Shown here one piece after another: positions 18,988 to 27,579 of a DNA stretch of 64,000 bases. Location: positions 1 through 64,000 of the forward strand of contig NZ_QOVJ01000011.1 of NCBI RefSeq assembly GCF_004104055.1, given 5' to 3'. Position 1 is the stretch's first letter, and the number at the start of each line of letters is the position of its first letter. The translations under genes and the position numbers were made by a program. The notes beneath the pieces were generated by a model, which searched no databases, was not told where the DNA came from, and saw only the letters and a list, made by a program, of their open reading frames with translations. Origin of the DNA: Leeuwenhoekiella aestuarii (GTDB taxonomy: Bacteria; Bacteroidota; Bacteroidia; Flavobacteriales; Flavobacteriaceae).

Positions 18988-19036
18988 TTAAAAAGCCTCT
19001 TACAATTGTTTAACAAAACAACAGTGTAGAGGCTTT
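18988..19036 (-). terminator. intrinsic terminator after the SDR gene
   Basis: Read on the minus strand, AAAGCCTCT (19036-19028) pairs with AGAGGCTTT (19000-18992) and is followed directly by a T-rich run. It lies 26 bp after the SDR stop codon and 10 bp before the tautomerase start, so it should end the SDR transcript. It could also act as a leader attenuator for the tautomerase gene. Confidence 0.75.
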
Positions 19037-19061
19037 ATTATATAAGTGGATTATAAACTAA

Positions 19062-19904
19062 CTATGATGCAAAATCGGTAGAAAGCGTGATTTCTTTATT
19101 AGCCTCAAAGCCTTCTTTTAACATCTGCACTTTGTAGTTTGCAAACTCTAATGCATCGCTTCCCAGTAATACACGCATAGGTGCTTCTTTTTGTTTAGAG
19201 AGTTCAATGATGGCATCTGCAATTTTTTGGGGATCGCCCAACTGTTTTCCTGGAATCTCCTCTAAATGTTTACGCTTTTCTTCCTGAATTGCTGCGTAGG
19301 CATTAATAGGATTAGCCGGTTTAACAATAGATCCACTTTCTAGGAAATTGGTGCGCACATACCCAGGCTCAATAATTGTTGTATTAATTCCAAAAGGTTT
19401 TACTTCCTGTGCAAGTGCTTCGGAAATTCCTTCAACAGCAAACTTACTACCACAATAGACACCCCACCCGGCTCCGGCTATCAGCCCAAAAACGGAGGAC
19501 AAATTGAATATATGACCCGTTCCTTGTTCACGAAAATGTGGTAACAAAGCTCTGGTTGTATTCAATACACCAAAGACGTTAACATCAAAGCTATTTCGAA
19601 CTTCTTTATCGCCAGCTTCTTCTATACCTCCAATGAGACCATAACCCGCATTGTTAACCAATACATTAATACTTCCAAATTTTTCGATTCCCGCCTTTAC
19701 AGCTATTGAGATATTTTCTTCATTAACAAGATCAACTTCGGTAGCCAAAAAATTATCAAAGTTTCCTACAGCTTCTTGAAGTGCATTTTTGCTTCGACTG
19801 GTTGCCACAACATTATAACCTTGAGATACTAATTCTTTTGTGAGTACCAGTCCAATACCTTTTGATGCACCAGTCACAAACCATGTTTTTCGATTCTTAT
19901 CCAT
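19062..19904 (-). CDS. short-chain dehydrogenase/reductase (SDR)
   Basis: A 280-residue classical SDR with a Rossmann cofactor motif TGASKGIG (residues 11-18), NNAG (84-87), active-site Ser137 and Tyr150-x3-Lys154 (YCGSK). The basic residue after beta-strand 2 (ATSRSK) favours NADP(H). It resembles the genes at 25421 and 33255 closely in layout, including a C-terminal segment with VLLGSDAL, so these three form one subgroup. The AraC regulator gene lies 96 bp upstream on the same strand. The substrate is unknown; a small aldehyde or ketone is likely. Confidence 0.93.
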   Translation of the reverse strand: MDKNRKTWFVTGASKGIGLVLTKELVSQGYNVVATSRSKNALQEAVGNFDNFLATEVDLVNEENISIAVKAGIEKFGSINVLVNNAGYGLIGGIEEAGDKEVRNSFDVNVFGVLNTTRALLPHFREQGTGHIFNLSSVFGLIAGAGWGVYCGSKFAVEGISEALAQEVKPFGINTTIIEPGYVRTNFLESGSIVKPANPINAYAAIQEEKRKHLEEIPGKQLGDPQKIADAIIELSKQKEAPMRVLLGSDALEFANYKVQMLKEGFEANKEITLSTDFAS

Positions 19905-20000
19905 AATTATTTAGTTATTATTATGGTGCAAAATAACAGTGAGTTATAACCTAACTCTTTATGTGTACGAAAGAAGAATTTATGAATATCAAATATTCGT

Positions 20001-20933
20001 CTAAGAGAGCATGTTTTTTCGGAAACGGGATGGTGTAATACGCTCCATTCTTTTAAAGGATGAAGTGAAAGCTGCCTGGTTTGAAAAACCTAAACTATAA
20101 CTAATGGAGCTAATATCCCAGTCTGTTTTAATCAAAAGTGCCTTCGCCTCATACATCAATCGTTCCTGAATATGATTACTCAGCGTTTTTCCTGTTTGAG
20201 TTTTAACTAAATTGTTTAAATAGTTAGGATGTAGGTGTAATTCTTCAGCAAATTCGGAAGCAGTTTTTAGACGAACCACCGTGTTTTTGTGATGTATCTG
20301 AAAATTCGTCTCTAATAACGAAAGAAAATTATGGATATAGCTATACGATTCGGAAACAGGCGTATTAGCTATATTCTTACCTGCCCGTTTTGCCTCTAAT
20401 AATAGCATCTGAAGATGTATTATAATAGCATCTTTCTTGTCTTCATTCGTACTCCGCTCTTCTGAGAGTATTCTTGAGAAATTCGTATTTATCGATACTG
20501 AAACGTTATTGGGTAATTTAATTACTGCATTATCTTCTAGAAAAAAAGGATATGTTCTGAATAGTTTTGCAACGTGAGAATATCCTTCAAAATAATTAGG
20601 ATGTATTAAACAAAAATGACCTCCTGCTTCTTCCGAAGTGGTTTGCCAAGACATAATCTCATCAGGGTGAACAAAAGCGATTTGATTGGTTTGCATCTCA
20701 TACTTATGTAATCCCACCGTTAAAATACCTGTACCGGATGAAATGTGAAAGACCTTGTAAAAATCCCTTCTCCCGGGTGAAATATAATCTTCGATAGGAT
20801 AGTTATTTCTATTTTCCACTACAAAAAGCTTACTATCGAGGGGATATTGATTTACAGAGAAAAATGGTAAATCAAAGTTTTGCTCAGCGAAATCAATCAA
20901 ATTATGACGAGGTATTTTTGCCGTTCTTTCCAT
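20001..20933 (-). CDS. AraC family transcriptional regulator
   Basis: A 310-residue regulator with an N-terminal cupin-like sensing domain (about 20-170, with VFHISSGTGILTVG and HPDEIMSWQ) and a C-terminal double helix-turn-helix (about 200-308, ending SLGFSNQAAFTSSFKRMERITPSRFRK). It lies upstream of and co-directional with the SDR gene at 19062, which it probably controls. It belongs to a different AraC subgroup from the four FRQ(S/L)FN-ending paralogues nearby and is closer to the gene at 26333. Confidence 0.93.
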   Translation of the reverse strand: MERTAKIPRHNLIDFAEQNFDLPFFSVNQYPLDSKLFVVENRNNYPIEDYISPGRRDFYKVFHISSGTGILTVGLHKYEMQTNQIAFVHPDEIMSWQTTSEEAGGHFCLIHPNYFEGYSHVAKLFRTYPFFLEDNAVIKLPNNVSVSINTNFSRILSEERSTNEDKKDAIIIHLQMLLLEAKRAGKNIANTPVSESYSYIHNFLSLLETNFQIHHKNTVVRLKTASEFAEELHLHPNYLNNLVKTQTGKTLSNHIQERLMYEAKALLIKTDWDISSISYSLGFSNQAAFTSSFKRMERITPSRFRKNMLS

Positions 20934-21195
20934 CAGAATAAAGTTAAAAAATTATTCTCTTTCACTTATTATAGAAAACATTTAGTGTTCAATTGCTTCA
21001 ATTACAGTATTTGTGAATGACACACTGTCTTTGATCAATTTACCTTTTGTGCTTTTTATAAGCTTATGAAAACAATACCAATATTAGAAAATTTACTAGT
21101 GCACAGAAAATTAATGTATCAAATGTAATACAGATGCAACATCGGTTCTCACATAAGTTCGCTATAGATTATAATGCTTTTTTACGGCAGTCGAT

Positions 21196-22107
21196 TCAAT
21201 TAAAAGACTGTCTGAATTCCAAAGGTGAACGGTTGGTTTTTTTCTTGAAAAGCTTACTAAATGATTGTGAATGTTCAAAACCCAATTCATAGGCAATTTC
21301 GCTCACCGTCAAATCTGTAGTAGATAATTTTTCCTTTGCTTTCTCAATCATTTTACTATGGATATATTGCTTTGCACTTTGCCCAATTAAAGCACGTAAA
21401 AGGTCGCTTAAATAACTTGGTGAAATATTGAGTTTTTCCGCCAGAAGCTGTACAGTTGGAATTCCTTGCGTTAATGATTTTTCCTTGTTGAAATAGTCGT
21501 CCACAATTTCTTCCAAACTTTGTAACAAGTCGTTATTTATCGCTTTTCGGGTAATGAATTGTCGCTTATAAAAACGGTTGCTATAATTTAATAATACTTC
21601 CAATTGAGAGATGATTACATCTTGACTAAAATCATCAATTCTACTTTGTAATTCATCGTCGATAATTTTAAAAATTGAAAATATAGCTTCTTTTTCTTTA
21701 TCTGAAACATGCAATGCCTCATTGGTTGCATACCCAAAGAATCCAAACTGTTTGATTTTTTTTGCCAATGAATAGCCTAACAAAAAATCGGGATGAATGA
21801 GCACTAAAAAACCAGTGCTTGGTTTGTGATTTAATTCAAAAAGTTGATTGGGTGCGGTATAAACCAAACCGCCTTCGCCAAAATCATAATAATGCTGCCC
21901 GTATTTAGCCTGACCGCAAAGATCTGTCTTATAGGCAATTTTGTAGAAGTTAAGGATGTAAGCATTGCCTAATTCTTCAGGTAAGATTTTGACATCTTTA
22001 ATGTCTGTAAAACTTATCATCGGGTGCAGAGGCTTTGGTAAGCCAAGCACCCGATGTAAGTCAGATAAAGATTGGAATATTTGAAAATTCTCCTCTGATC
22101 TTTTCAT
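21196..22107 (-). CDS. AraC family transcriptional regulator (paralogue group of four)
   Basis: A 303-residue AraC regulator. It shares a distinctive pattern with those at 32064, 35178 and 41090: LxKPLHPMIS near residue 25, KYGQHYYDFGEGG, LIHPDFLLGYSLAKKIK, FFGYATNEALHVSDKE, RFYKRQFITRK, and the C-terminal HTH ending SPLEFRQSFN. The N-terminal half is the effector domain and the last 100 residues bind DNA. It is 32 bp downstream of the SDR gene at 22140, probably in one transcript. Confidence 0.94.
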   Translation of the reverse strand: MKRSEENFQIFQSLSDLHRVLGLPKPLHPMISFTDIKDVKILPEELGNAYILNFYKIAYKTDLCGQAKYGQHYYDFGEGGLVYTAPNQLFELNHKPSTGFLVLIHPDFLLGYSLAKKIKQFGFFGYATNEALHVSDKEKEAIFSIFKIIDDELQSRIDDFSQDVIISQLEVLLNYSNRFYKRQFITRKAINNDLLQSLEEIVDDYFNKEKSLTQGIPTVQLLAEKLNISPSYLSDLLRALIGQSAKQYIHSKMIEKAKEKLSTTDLTVSEIAYELGFEHSQSFSKLFKKKTNRSPLEFRQSFN

Positions 22108-22139
22108 ACTATAAATTTATGGTATATCTGATTGACACT

Positions 22140-22877
22140 TTACCAAGGACATTCGCCGGTTTCTGGATTGTATTCTTCACTAAAAAATTTTCCAGTTGGC
22201 CCATCTTCACCAATGGTGGTATATTTTACAATACGCGTTCCGGCTTCTTGAACCGTCCCAGTGCCACGATGCCCATTAAAATCTGTAGCAACAAAACCGG
22301 GACAAACAGCATTTACTTTAAAATTTGTATCCTTCAATTCATAAGCCAATGCAATGGTGTACATATTCATCGCTGCTTTGGAAGGTGCATATACTGCAGA
22401 TTTATGGTCATAATATTTCCAGGTTGGGTCGCTATGCAAAGTTAATGAACAACCACTTGAGGATACATTGACAATGCGAGGCTGTTCTGATTTACGCATT
22501 AAATCTATGAATGCCTGTGTAACCCGCACTACCCCATACAAGTTGGTATTAAACACATTTTGCAATTGTTCTATAGTTGCGCTCAGTGCTTCCTGAGGCA
22601 TACCACCATTAACCCCTGCATTGTTGATGAGAACATCCAGCACCTCTGTTTTTTTCCCCAATGCAAGTCTTGCGGCTTTTACCGAGGTGCTATCGTTTAC
22701 ATCCAATTGTATGAACTCTACATTTGTAAACCCTTCACTTTTCAGTTTTTCTACGGCAAGATTTCCTCTTTCAACACTACGGCTCCCTAAGTACACAAAA
22801 TATCCTTGTTGTAATAGCTGTCGAGCTGTTTCAAAGCCAATACTTTTATTAGCCCCGGTAATTAATACCTTCTTCAT
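22140..22877 (-). CDS. short-chain dehydrogenase/reductase (SDR)
   Basis: A 245-residue SDR with TGANKSIG (residues 7-14), where the usual second Gly is Ser, then NNAG (85-88) and Tyr163-x3-Lys167 (YAPSK). GSRS after beta-2 suggests NADP(H). It is paralogous to the SDR at 23142: both have LHSDPxxKYYDxKxAVY before the active-site Tyr and end in NPETGExPW. It heads a two-gene operon with the AraC gene at 21196. The substrate is unknown. Confidence 0.93.
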   Translation of the reverse strand: MKKVLITGANKSIGFETARQLLQQGYFVYLGSRSVERGNLAVEKLKSEGFTNVEFIQLDVNDSTSVKAARLALGKKTEVLDVLINNAGVNGGMPQEALSATIEQLQNVFNTNLYGVVRVTQAFIDLMRKSEQPRIVNVSSSGCSLTLHSDPTWKYYDHKSAVYAPSKAAMNMYTIALAYELKDTNFKVNAVCPGFVATDFNGHRGTGTVQEAGTRIVKYTTIGEDGPTGKFFSEEYNPETGECPW

Positions 22878-23141
22878 ATTTCTTATTTTTTAAAATTCTG
22901 AACTACAAAGGTCGTATGCATAAGCTTGCTGTATGTGTTCTAATTGAGGAATCCTGTAGTCAAAATGAGAATGAAATCAGGAATATTTAGATTTTCTTAC
23001 ATTACCGATGCTGTGTCTGTATATGAAAAGTAGCGCAATCAAATACACTATTTTTGGATCAACTAATAGAATAAAAAACTTAAACCTTAGGGCTTGAGCT
23101 TATCTAGATATTTTTTATACAGTATTAGTATTTTGTTGTTT

Positions 23142-23885
23142 TTACCACGGAATTTCCCCTGTTTCTGGATTAGTTTCTTCACAGAAAAATTTACCTGTAG
23201 GTCCATCTTGACCAATTAAAGCATATTTTACAATTCTGCTACCAGCATCTTTAACTGTACCGGTTCCCATATTGTTAGTAAAATCTGTTTTTGTAAAACC
23301 CGGACTTACTGCATTTATCTTAAATAATGAATCTTTAAGTTCATATGCTAGATTTACCGTATACATATTTAAAGCAGATTTAGACGAAAGATATACAGCT
23401 CCTTTGTAATCGTAATATTTATAGTCATAAGATGGATCACTATGTAAGGTAATAGAACCTTGACTGGAACTGACCATAACAATTCTCGGTTCATCAGCGT
23501 GTTTCATCAAATCAATGAATGCTTGCGTAACACTCACCACTCCGAAAACATTTGTTTCATAAGTCTGTCTAAATTGATTAAGAGTTGCACCAACAGCTGT
23601 TTGTGGCTGTCCTCCACTAATTCCTGCATTATTAATTAGTATATCTAGAATTTCAAATTTTTCGCCAATTTTTTTTCGAGCTAATTTTACAGAATTATCG
23701 TCAGTTACATTTAATTCGATAACTTCAACATTTGTTAATCCTTCTGCTTTTAATTTTTCTGCCGCTTGCTGACCCTTCTCTAAATTGCGACTTCCTATAA
23801 AAACATAGATCCCCTTTTCGGCAAGTTGTTTGACTATTTCAAAGCCAATACCTTTGTTTGCTCCTGTTACTAACGCTGTTTTCAT
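23142..23885 (-). CDS. short-chain dehydrogenase/reductase (SDR)
   Basis: An SDR of 247 residues from the ATG at 23885. A longer frame to 23924 adds 13 residues unlike the family, so I reject that start. The cofactor motif TGANKGIG is near the N-terminus, NNAG is present, and the catalytic Tyr-x3-Lys is in YLSSK. It ends NPETGEIPW like its paralogue at 22140. The upstream neighbour on the same strand is a Crp/Fnr-type regulator (76 bp), not an AraC. The duplicate pair probably arose by tandem duplication; substrate unknown. Confidence 0.92.
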   Translation of the reverse strand: MKTALVTGANKGIGFEIVKQLAEKGIYVFIGSRNLEKGQQAAEKLKAEGLTNVEVIELNVTDDNSVKLARKKIGEKFEILDILINNAGISGGQPQTAVGATLNQFRQTYETNVFGVVSVTQAFIDLMKHADEPRIVMVSSSQGSITLHSDPSYDYKYYDYKGAVYLSSKSALNMYTVNLAYELKDSLFKINAVSPGFTKTDFTNNMGTGTVKDAGSRIVKYALIGQDGPTGKFFCEETNPETGEIPW

Positions 23886-23961
23886 TTTATTGTTTTTAAA
23901 ATTAATACAGCAAAATTGTCTCATTTAAAAAGAACAATGTTTACCATTTGGTAAAAAGCAA

Positions 23962-24522
23962 TCAGGATATATTTTTTCTTATCCTACTGAGGGACTGTTG
24001 AGTAATTCCTAAATAAGAAGCTATATATGATAGGGGTACATGGTTAACGAGATTGGGAAATTTTTCTAAAAAAGTCAAATAACGTGTTGTGGCATTTTCT
24101 GAAACTAAAGAACTTCTCCTATCCATTTTTTCTACTATTCCCTTTTGAAGTATTTTATTCAAAATACTGTCCCAATTAAGAATTGTATTGGAAAGTTCTT
24201 CCCAATTCTTTTGAGTTATTATGATGAGTTTACAATCTGTTATTGCTTGTAAATATTCGGTTAGGGGTTCATCTTTATAGGGGTTGGAAAAAAGGTGTTT
24301 TTCGTCAGCAAAGTATTTTGTGATTTCTTCACCATCTTTATTGTAATAATAAATACGCAGAACGCCTTCCGAAACAAATACAATTTCATTAAATAATTTT
24401 CCTGCTTCTACAAAATAGTCATCTTTACTCAGCGTGATTTCTGTTGCCTTATCTGAAATCAAACGGATTTGTTGTTTGTTCAAATCACCAAATTGTAAAA
24501 TATATTCTATCATTTCTTCCAT
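23962..24522 (-). CDS. Crp/Fnr family regulator
   Basis: A 186-residue protein. A cyclic-nucleotide-binding-type jelly roll (about 20-115, DYFVEAGKLFNEIVFVSEGVLRIYYYNKDGEE) is followed by a short helical C-terminal HTH (YLGITQQSLSRIRK). The canonical cAMP-contacting residues are not evident. Such short Crp-like proteins are common in Bacteroidota next to oxidoreductase genes. It probably regulates the SDR gene 76 bp downstream. Confidence 0.88.
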   Translation of the reverse strand: MEEMIEYILQFGDLNKQQIRLISDKATEITLSKDDYFVEAGKLFNEIVFVSEGVLRIYYYNKDGEEITKYFADEKHLFSNPYKDEPLTEYLQAITDCKLIIITQKNWEELSNTILNWDSILNKILQKGIVEKMDRRSSLVSENATTRYLTFLEKFPNLVNHVPLSYIASYLGITQQSLSRIRKNIS

Positions 24523-24829
24523 TAGTGAAAGTTAGTAATAAGTAAATTCAGAAAAATTATCATTTGGTAAAAAAGTTTAGTTGCAATGATCGCTAATGTG
24601 TTTTTAGATGCTTTGTTGCGTGTTTAAGCATTTAATTCAACCAATTAAACACAGATAAAAATCTGCGAGGATTTTTGTAAGTAAGCTAGTACTAGCAATA
24701 AATTATATACGTATTAAGTTTGATTCTCTTTAAATTAATGTATTAATCCGAAAGAACAAAAGAGAGGGCTGAGGTTAATATATATATATTATACACGCGA
24801 GCCGGCATTTTCAAGTACATCAAAATGAA
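24523..24829. other. intergenic gap between Crp gene and IS3 remnant
   Basis: About 300 bp of AT-rich sequence with a TATATATATAT run near 24780. No gene was recognised. An open frame over 24743-24946 continues the decayed transposase described next and is not counted as a gene. Confidence 0.35.
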
Positions 24830-25215
24830 AAAAATTGAGGTTAATTCGCGCTTTTTTAGAGCGTTATCATCGTTTTTTAGTACTGATTTATAGCCGAGCT
24901 GTTCTACAGCCACTTCAAGATAAAAGTCAACTGTAAGGATATTCATATACTTTTCAAAAGGAGTTTCTTAAGCTCTTCAATTTGTTTTTGAAGCTGTTTG
25001 ATACGTTTATTCTCATCTTTGGTCTTCACGCTTACTCTGGTATTCATAAGGTCTTTAAGATTGCATTTTCTGATCCACTCGTCAGTGGTGGTTGGTGCAA
25101 TACCTTAAGCTTTCCCTAGTTAATACTTGTTTAGTTTTCCTGCAGTAAGTCCTTCTAAAATCTTTAGTTTGAAAGATTCGGAATACCATCTTACTACTTT
25201 TTCATTTTTGTACAT
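24830..25215 (-). pseudogene. decayed IS3-family OrfA transposase
   Basis: From an ATG at 25215 the minus strand encodes RWYSESFKLKILEGL, then TDEWIRKCNLKDLMNTRV and a Lys/Gln-rich leucine-zipper-like stretch. This is the helix-turn-helix plus coiled-coil layout of IS3-type OrfA. There are two in-frame stops (in GKLNKY*LGKA*G) and a frameshift near 24950, after which the C-terminal part (DFYLEVAVEQLGYKS, ALKKRELTS) continues in another frame. No OrfB or terminal repeats were found, so this is a dead fragment. Confidence 0.8.
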
Positions 25216-25420
25216 AATGTTTGAAGTTAAGTAGCCTTTATTAAGCACGGGACATAATTATGCTTAACGGTATCATGTATGCCCGATAGTGATTTTTAAC
25301 TCACAAATCTTACGGTTTTTAATTGTCCTTTGTTTTATGATTATACTTTGATTTTATTACTTTAGCCACTATTGCTTATAGACAATATTATCGGCTCGTC
25401 TTTATTTCATTGCAACTTGC

Positions 25421-26251
25421 TTATTCGTCAAAGTCTGTTGATAAAGAAAGAATTTTCCATCCATCAATTTGTTGTGATAATTGAGCAATTTTTTCTTTTG
25501 CTCTTGTGTGGGCATCACTTCCTAAAAACAATAGTGCTGGAGGATTTTGACTATTTACTAATTCAATAAAAGCGTTAGCAACTTTGTCGGGGTTGCCTAG
25601 TTGTTTTCCGTCTATTTCATTCATTTTTTGGTGTGCAGCTCTCAAAAAACTGTAATCGTCAATTTGTTTTTTGCCGAAACTAATCGAGTCTGGTTTTGCA
25701 AAATTTGTGCGAAAACAACCGGGTAAAACCGCTGTAACGTTTATACCTAATGGTTTTAAATCATTTGCCAATGCTTCAGACAAACCAGTTACCGCAAATT
25801 TTGCTGCGGAATAAATACTCCAACCAAGTCCTGGTGCAAAACCTGCGATTGATGAAATATTAATAATATGTCCCGAACGCTGATTGCGTAGGTATGGCAA
25901 TACTTGCTGAATGACTTTTACAACAGCAAAAAAATTGACATTGAAATTGTCGTTTATTTCTTCGTCAGATAATTCTTCTACTGCTCCGCCAATTCCGTAA
26001 CCTGCATTGTTTATAACGACATCTATTTTTCCGAAGGAAGACTTAGTCTTTTCGAATGATGTTGCAATTGATTTTTCGTCTGTTAAATCAACTTCCAAAG
26101 GCAAAAAATTTTCATTCGTGATGCTCGAAAAAGCAGAAATTTTTCGTGAAGTTGCAGCAACTTTTTTTCCTTCTAATAATAATTGTTCTACTAAAGAACG
26201 CCCAATACCTTTGGATGCTCCCGTGATGTACCAAACTTTTGAATTTTCCAT
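25421..26251 (-). CDS. short-chain dehydrogenase/reductase (SDR)
   Basis: A 276-residue SDR with GASKGIG (residues 11-17), NNAG and a catalytic Tyr-x3-Lys in YSAAK. It belongs to the same subgroup as 19062 and 33255, with a FLGSDAH motif near the C-terminus. The AraC gene at 26333 lies 81 bp upstream on the same strand. The coding sequence is noticeably AT-rich. Substrate unknown. Confidence 0.93.
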   Translation of the reverse strand: MENSKVWYITGASKGIGRSLVEQLLLEGKKVAATSRKISAFSSITNENFLPLEVDLTDEKSIATSFEKTKSSFGKIDVVINNAGYGIGGAVEELSDEEINDNFNVNFFAVVKVIQQVLPYLRNQRSGHIINISSIAGFAPGLGWSIYSAAKFAVTGLSEALANDLKPLGINVTAVLPGCFRTNFAKPDSISFGKKQIDDYSFLRAAHQKMNEIDGKQLGNPDKVANAFIELVNSQNPPALLFLGSDAHTRAKEKIAQLSQQIDGWKILSLSTDFDE

Positions 26252-26332
26252 TTTTATACTTTTTTGTGGTTACAAAATTAGAATGGATTTCTTGGGGGTG
26301 GGAAGTAGGATAGAAATCAATATTTGTAAAAA

Positions 26333-27226
26333 TCAAACCAATCTAAAAGAAGTCGGGTTTATTCCTGTTTGTTTTTTAAAGAATTTATTAAAATGTGCAG
26401 GGTCGCCAAAACCCAAAGTTTCACTTATTTCCGAAATTGTCCAATCGGTATGTTTGAGCAAAATTTTTGCTTCTGTACCTATTCGTTCAAATAGGTGTTG
26501 GCTCGTTGTTTTACCTGTTACTTTTTTTACACATCTATTTAGATAATTAACGTGAACAAACATTTTCTCTGCGTATTCATTAGGCAAGCGAATTTTTAGC
26601 TTGTCAGACTTGTATTGAATAGGGAATTGTTGTTCCAATAATTCTGTAAAGATCATTGTAATCCGTTTGCTTGCATCCCCATATTGAAAAAAATTTTCTG
26701 GCGGGATCCATTTCATTGCCAAAAAATATAATTCGCTCACATAATTTCTAATCAAATCATACTTGTAAATGTAATCTCCCTGCACTTCTCGAAGCATTTT
26801 TGAGAATAAATTTTCTACCTCTTGAAAGCTGGTTTTTGATAACTTAAAAATAGGTGGATTTGATGATTTGAAAAGAGAAAGATTGTCTAAATCCAACTTG
26901 TAATTGCTTTGAAAAAATTCACTTTTAAAAACGCAGAAAGCACCTTTTGTTATCGCTGATAAAGGTTGATACGAATAAGGAATATTCGGGTGGAAAAACA
27001 TTAAAGTGTTACCGCTTACTTTTATATTTTGATTTCCATATCTAAAAGTATTTTCGCCTGAAAAAAGCATTATTTTAAAGAAATTTCTACGAATGTGAAT
27101 TGGAAATTCTTCGCTTTTTCTCATTCGGTTTTCAATCTGAAACACATTAAATTGTCCTATTGTATTGTGAAGATTTTCAGGATATTTATTGAACTTGTAC
27201 TTATAAAATTCTTCTATTGATTCCAT
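26333..27226 (-). CDS. AraC family transcriptional regulator
   Basis: A 297-residue regulator from the ATG at 27226 (a start at 27253 would add nine residues). The N-terminal sensing domain includes FKIMLFSGENTFRYGNQN and FFHPNIPYSYQP. The C-terminal double HTH ends TLGFGDPAHFNKFFKKQTGINPTSFR. It is most like the gene at 20001 among the AraC genes here. It lies upstream of and co-directional with an SDR, repeating the regulator-SDR pairing seen along this region. Confidence 0.92.
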   Translation of the reverse strand: MESIEEFYKYKFNKYPENLHNTIGQFNVFQIENRMRKSEEFPIHIRRNFFKIMLFSGENTFRYGNQNIKVSGNTLMFFHPNIPYSYQPLSAITKGAFCVFKSEFFQSNYKLDLDNLSLFKSSNPPIFKLSKTSFQEVENLFSKMLREVQGDYIYKYDLIRNYVSELYFLAMKWIPPENFFQYGDASKRITMIFTELLEQQFPIQYKSDKLKIRLPNEYAEKMFVHVNYLNRCVKKVTGKTTSQHLFERIGTEAKILLKHTDWTISEISETLGFGDPAHFNKFFKKQTGINPTSFRLV

Positions 27227-27579
27227 TTTAACTATTTGGATAAACGAAACCAAAGTACAATATCTTTTCCGAATGGATTTTTAGTCGACCTGGACTTGCA
27301 ACAAAAAACGGGACTTTAAGATGAGTGATTATGCTGCTAGTTTTTTATTAAAGAACTAATTTAAATACTTTGATACTTCTATTCTACAGTAAAAGTATTC
27401 TCTTCTGGTTTCATACTAAATTTTAATCAACTAAAAAATAGATAACTCTCCCTCTTTGCTTATTTGCATAGGCTACATATTTTAAACCTCTTTTAAGTCA
27501 GCTAAACACTTAACCCAACCCGAAGGCAGTTTAACAAATTATCATTGAGTAAAACTTAATGATAATTTGAAATACTAAT
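27227..27579. other. intergenic gap, nothing recognised
   Basis: This 353-bp gap lies between the AraC start and the end of the DNA polymerase gene. It probably contains the AraC promoter. An imperfect inverted repeat near 27535-27570 (around TTATCATTGAGTAAAACTTAATGATAA) could end the dnaE2 transcript, but it lacks a clear U run. Confidence 0.4.

Noticed and set aside
24743-24946. 67-codon open frame on the minus strand
   Set aside because: Its first part is the frameshifted C-terminal segment of the IS3 OrfA remnant and the rest is low-complexity; not an independent gene.
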